Assembly (NCBI RefSeq): GCF_022227845.1
Contig: NZ_JAJNQN010000007.1
Location: 62,001-126,000 of the forward strand
Direction of reading: 5' to 3'
Origin: Ectothiorhodospira lacustris
Lineage (GTDB): Bacteria > Pseudomonadota > Gammaproteobacteria > Ectothiorhodospirales > Ectothiorhodospiraceae
Length of the DNA stretch: 64,000 nucleotides
Position numbers and translations under genes: made by a program. Under the pieces are notes generated by a model that had not been told where the DNA came from, did no database searches, and saw only the letters and a program-made list of their open reading frames with translations. This document shows positions 63,284 to 64,000 of this stretch, piece by piece (the first letter of the stretch is position 1; every line of letters begins with the position of its first letter).

Positions 63284-64000
63284 GCGTCATCAGGAGTCGA
63301 CACGACTGCAGTACGCGCTCGCGGATCGTGCTGTTGAACTGGGTTGGGCGCCCGATCAGGTATTGATGATTGACGAGGACCTGGGGCGCTCTGGAGCCCA
63401 CGCCGAGGGAAGGCCTGGTTTCCAACGGTTGATGACCGAAGTCGGCCTTGATCATGTCGGCATTGTCCTGGGTATCGAGGTCTCCCGTCTGGCACGCAGT
63501 TCGCGCGACTGGTACCAACTGCTGGAAGTTTGCGCGCTATTCTCTACCCTTATCGGTGATGCTGATGGGCTGTATGATCCACAGACCTACAATGATCGGC
63601 TGTTGCTGGGATTGAAGGGAACCATGTCGGAAGCCGAGTTGCATATCCTGAAACAGCGGATGTCCGAGGGCAGAAAGGCCAAGGCCCGGCGTGGTGAGCT
63701 CAAATTCGCATTGCCGATGGGCTACATGAGAGACCTCGGTGGAACGGTCATCAAGGACCCGGACGCTCAGGCCCAAGCGGCCATCGCGACCGTCTTTGAG
63801 CAATTTGCGCGGTGTCGCACAATCAACGGGGTCTTGCAATATCTGGTCACTCACCAACTGGCGCTCCCCTATCGTATCCGCACTGGACCTCAGACCGGAC
63901 AACTGCAGTGGCGCCGTCCCAACCGGGTCACCCTGAGCAATCTGCTGCATAACCCCACCTATGCGGGCGCCTACGCGTATGGGCGGCATCCAACTGACCC
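63159..64000 (+). CDS. Large serine recombinase, 3' end outside window
   Basis: At least 280 residues from ATG 63159, with GAGGAG seven bases upstream. The catalytic domain has RMVAIYIRQSTLQQVERHQE (catalytic Ser in IRQST) and VSRLARSSRDW. A recombinase domain follows (VFEQFARCRTINGVLQYLVT and NRVTLSNLLHNPTYAGAYAYG). Such enzymes integrate or move genomic islands and phages. An accessory-region integration module is likely to start here and continue beyond the edge. Confidence 0.88.
   Translation, partial: MITDHPVSSSPGLGPFAGKIQPTHRKRMVAIYIRQSTLQQVERHQESTRLQYALADRAVELGWAPDQVLMIDEDLGRSGAHAEGRPGFQRLMTEVGLDHVGIVLGIEVSRLARSSRDWYQLLEVCALFSTLIGDADGLYDPQTYNDRLLLGLKGTMSEAELHILKQRMSEGRKAKARRGELKFALPMGYMRDLGGTVIKDPDAQAQAAIATVFEQFARCRTINGVLQYLVTHQLALPYRIRTGPQTGQLQWRRPNRVTLSNLLHNPTYAGAYAYGRHPTD

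Noticed and set aside
1-64000. tRNA or rRNA genes
   Set aside because: No T-loop or cloverleaf pattern and no conserved rRNA segments were noticed on either strand; a covariance-model scan would be needed to exclude a missed tRNA.

Overview
The window reads as GC-rich chromosomal DNA of a gammaproteobacterium, most likely from the Ectothiorhodospiraceae. The best single clue is a Tat-exported high-potential iron-sulfur protein (44850-45170) whose mature start and cysteine spacing resemble Ectothiorhodospira HiPIPs. A BCCT-type compatible-solute transporter, an NrfA/NrfH nitrite reductase and a complete Gram-negative envelope gene set agree. The assignment rests on gene content only. No rRNA, tRNA or CRISPR array was seen.

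Layout. 1-5.2 kb (minus strand): BCCT transporter, an orphan tandem BMC shell protein and a CBS/PAS histidine kinase cut by the left edge. 5.3-11.1 kb: glyoxalase I, a MOSC protein, a LEA14-like lipoprotein, DUF2058, nrfA-nrfH and a flavoprotein. 11.2-13.9 kb: a metal ABC importer operon behind a possible operator. 13.9-25.4 kb: conserved envelope block (exbB-exbD-msbA-lpxK-trm112-kdsB, comEC, DUF2062, lolD-lolC) with a thioesterase and a LysE exporter. 25.5-35.6 kb: sfsA, a BamE-like protein, agmatine deiminase, PBP1b, a kinase-like fusion, NlpC/P60, DUF302 and a NIT-GGDEF-EAL protein.

35.7-44.5 kb is a light / singlet-oxygen stress cluster: SnoaL, SDR, a LitR-like MerR regulator, photolyase, folE, an FAD oxidoreductase, DUF1365, a cyclopropane-fatty-acid-synthase-type enzyme and DUF3833. 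Two promoters inside it share the motif TACAA-N3-TTGTA next to a TATAAT box, which suggests one local regulon. 44.8-49.2 kb holds HiPIP, an orphan secretin-like protein, the Anbu proteasome homologue and an acetate permease pair. 49.2-55.1 kb is the operon usually found with Anbu: transglutaminase, circularly permuted ATP-grasp and alpha-E proteins, including a fusion whose ATP-grasp glycine-rich loop looks degenerate.

55.1-58.8 kb holds a PmtA-like methyltransferase, a YheT hydrolase preceded by a short leader ORF, and an amino-acid:sodium symporter. From 58.8 kb to the right edge the DNA becomes a mobile, eroded zone: Fic, a scrap resembling an HsdR tail, an IS607-like element with half a TnpA and a TnpB lacking a normal zinc ribbon, a truncated hsdS, an IS4-type transposase fragment and a large serine recombinase cut by the right edge.

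A family of short palindromes (REP-like) occupies intergenic gaps at 20.0, 23.1, 25.5, 39.4 and 44.5 kb. In several places the outer tail of the palindrome has been multiplied into short tandem arrays.
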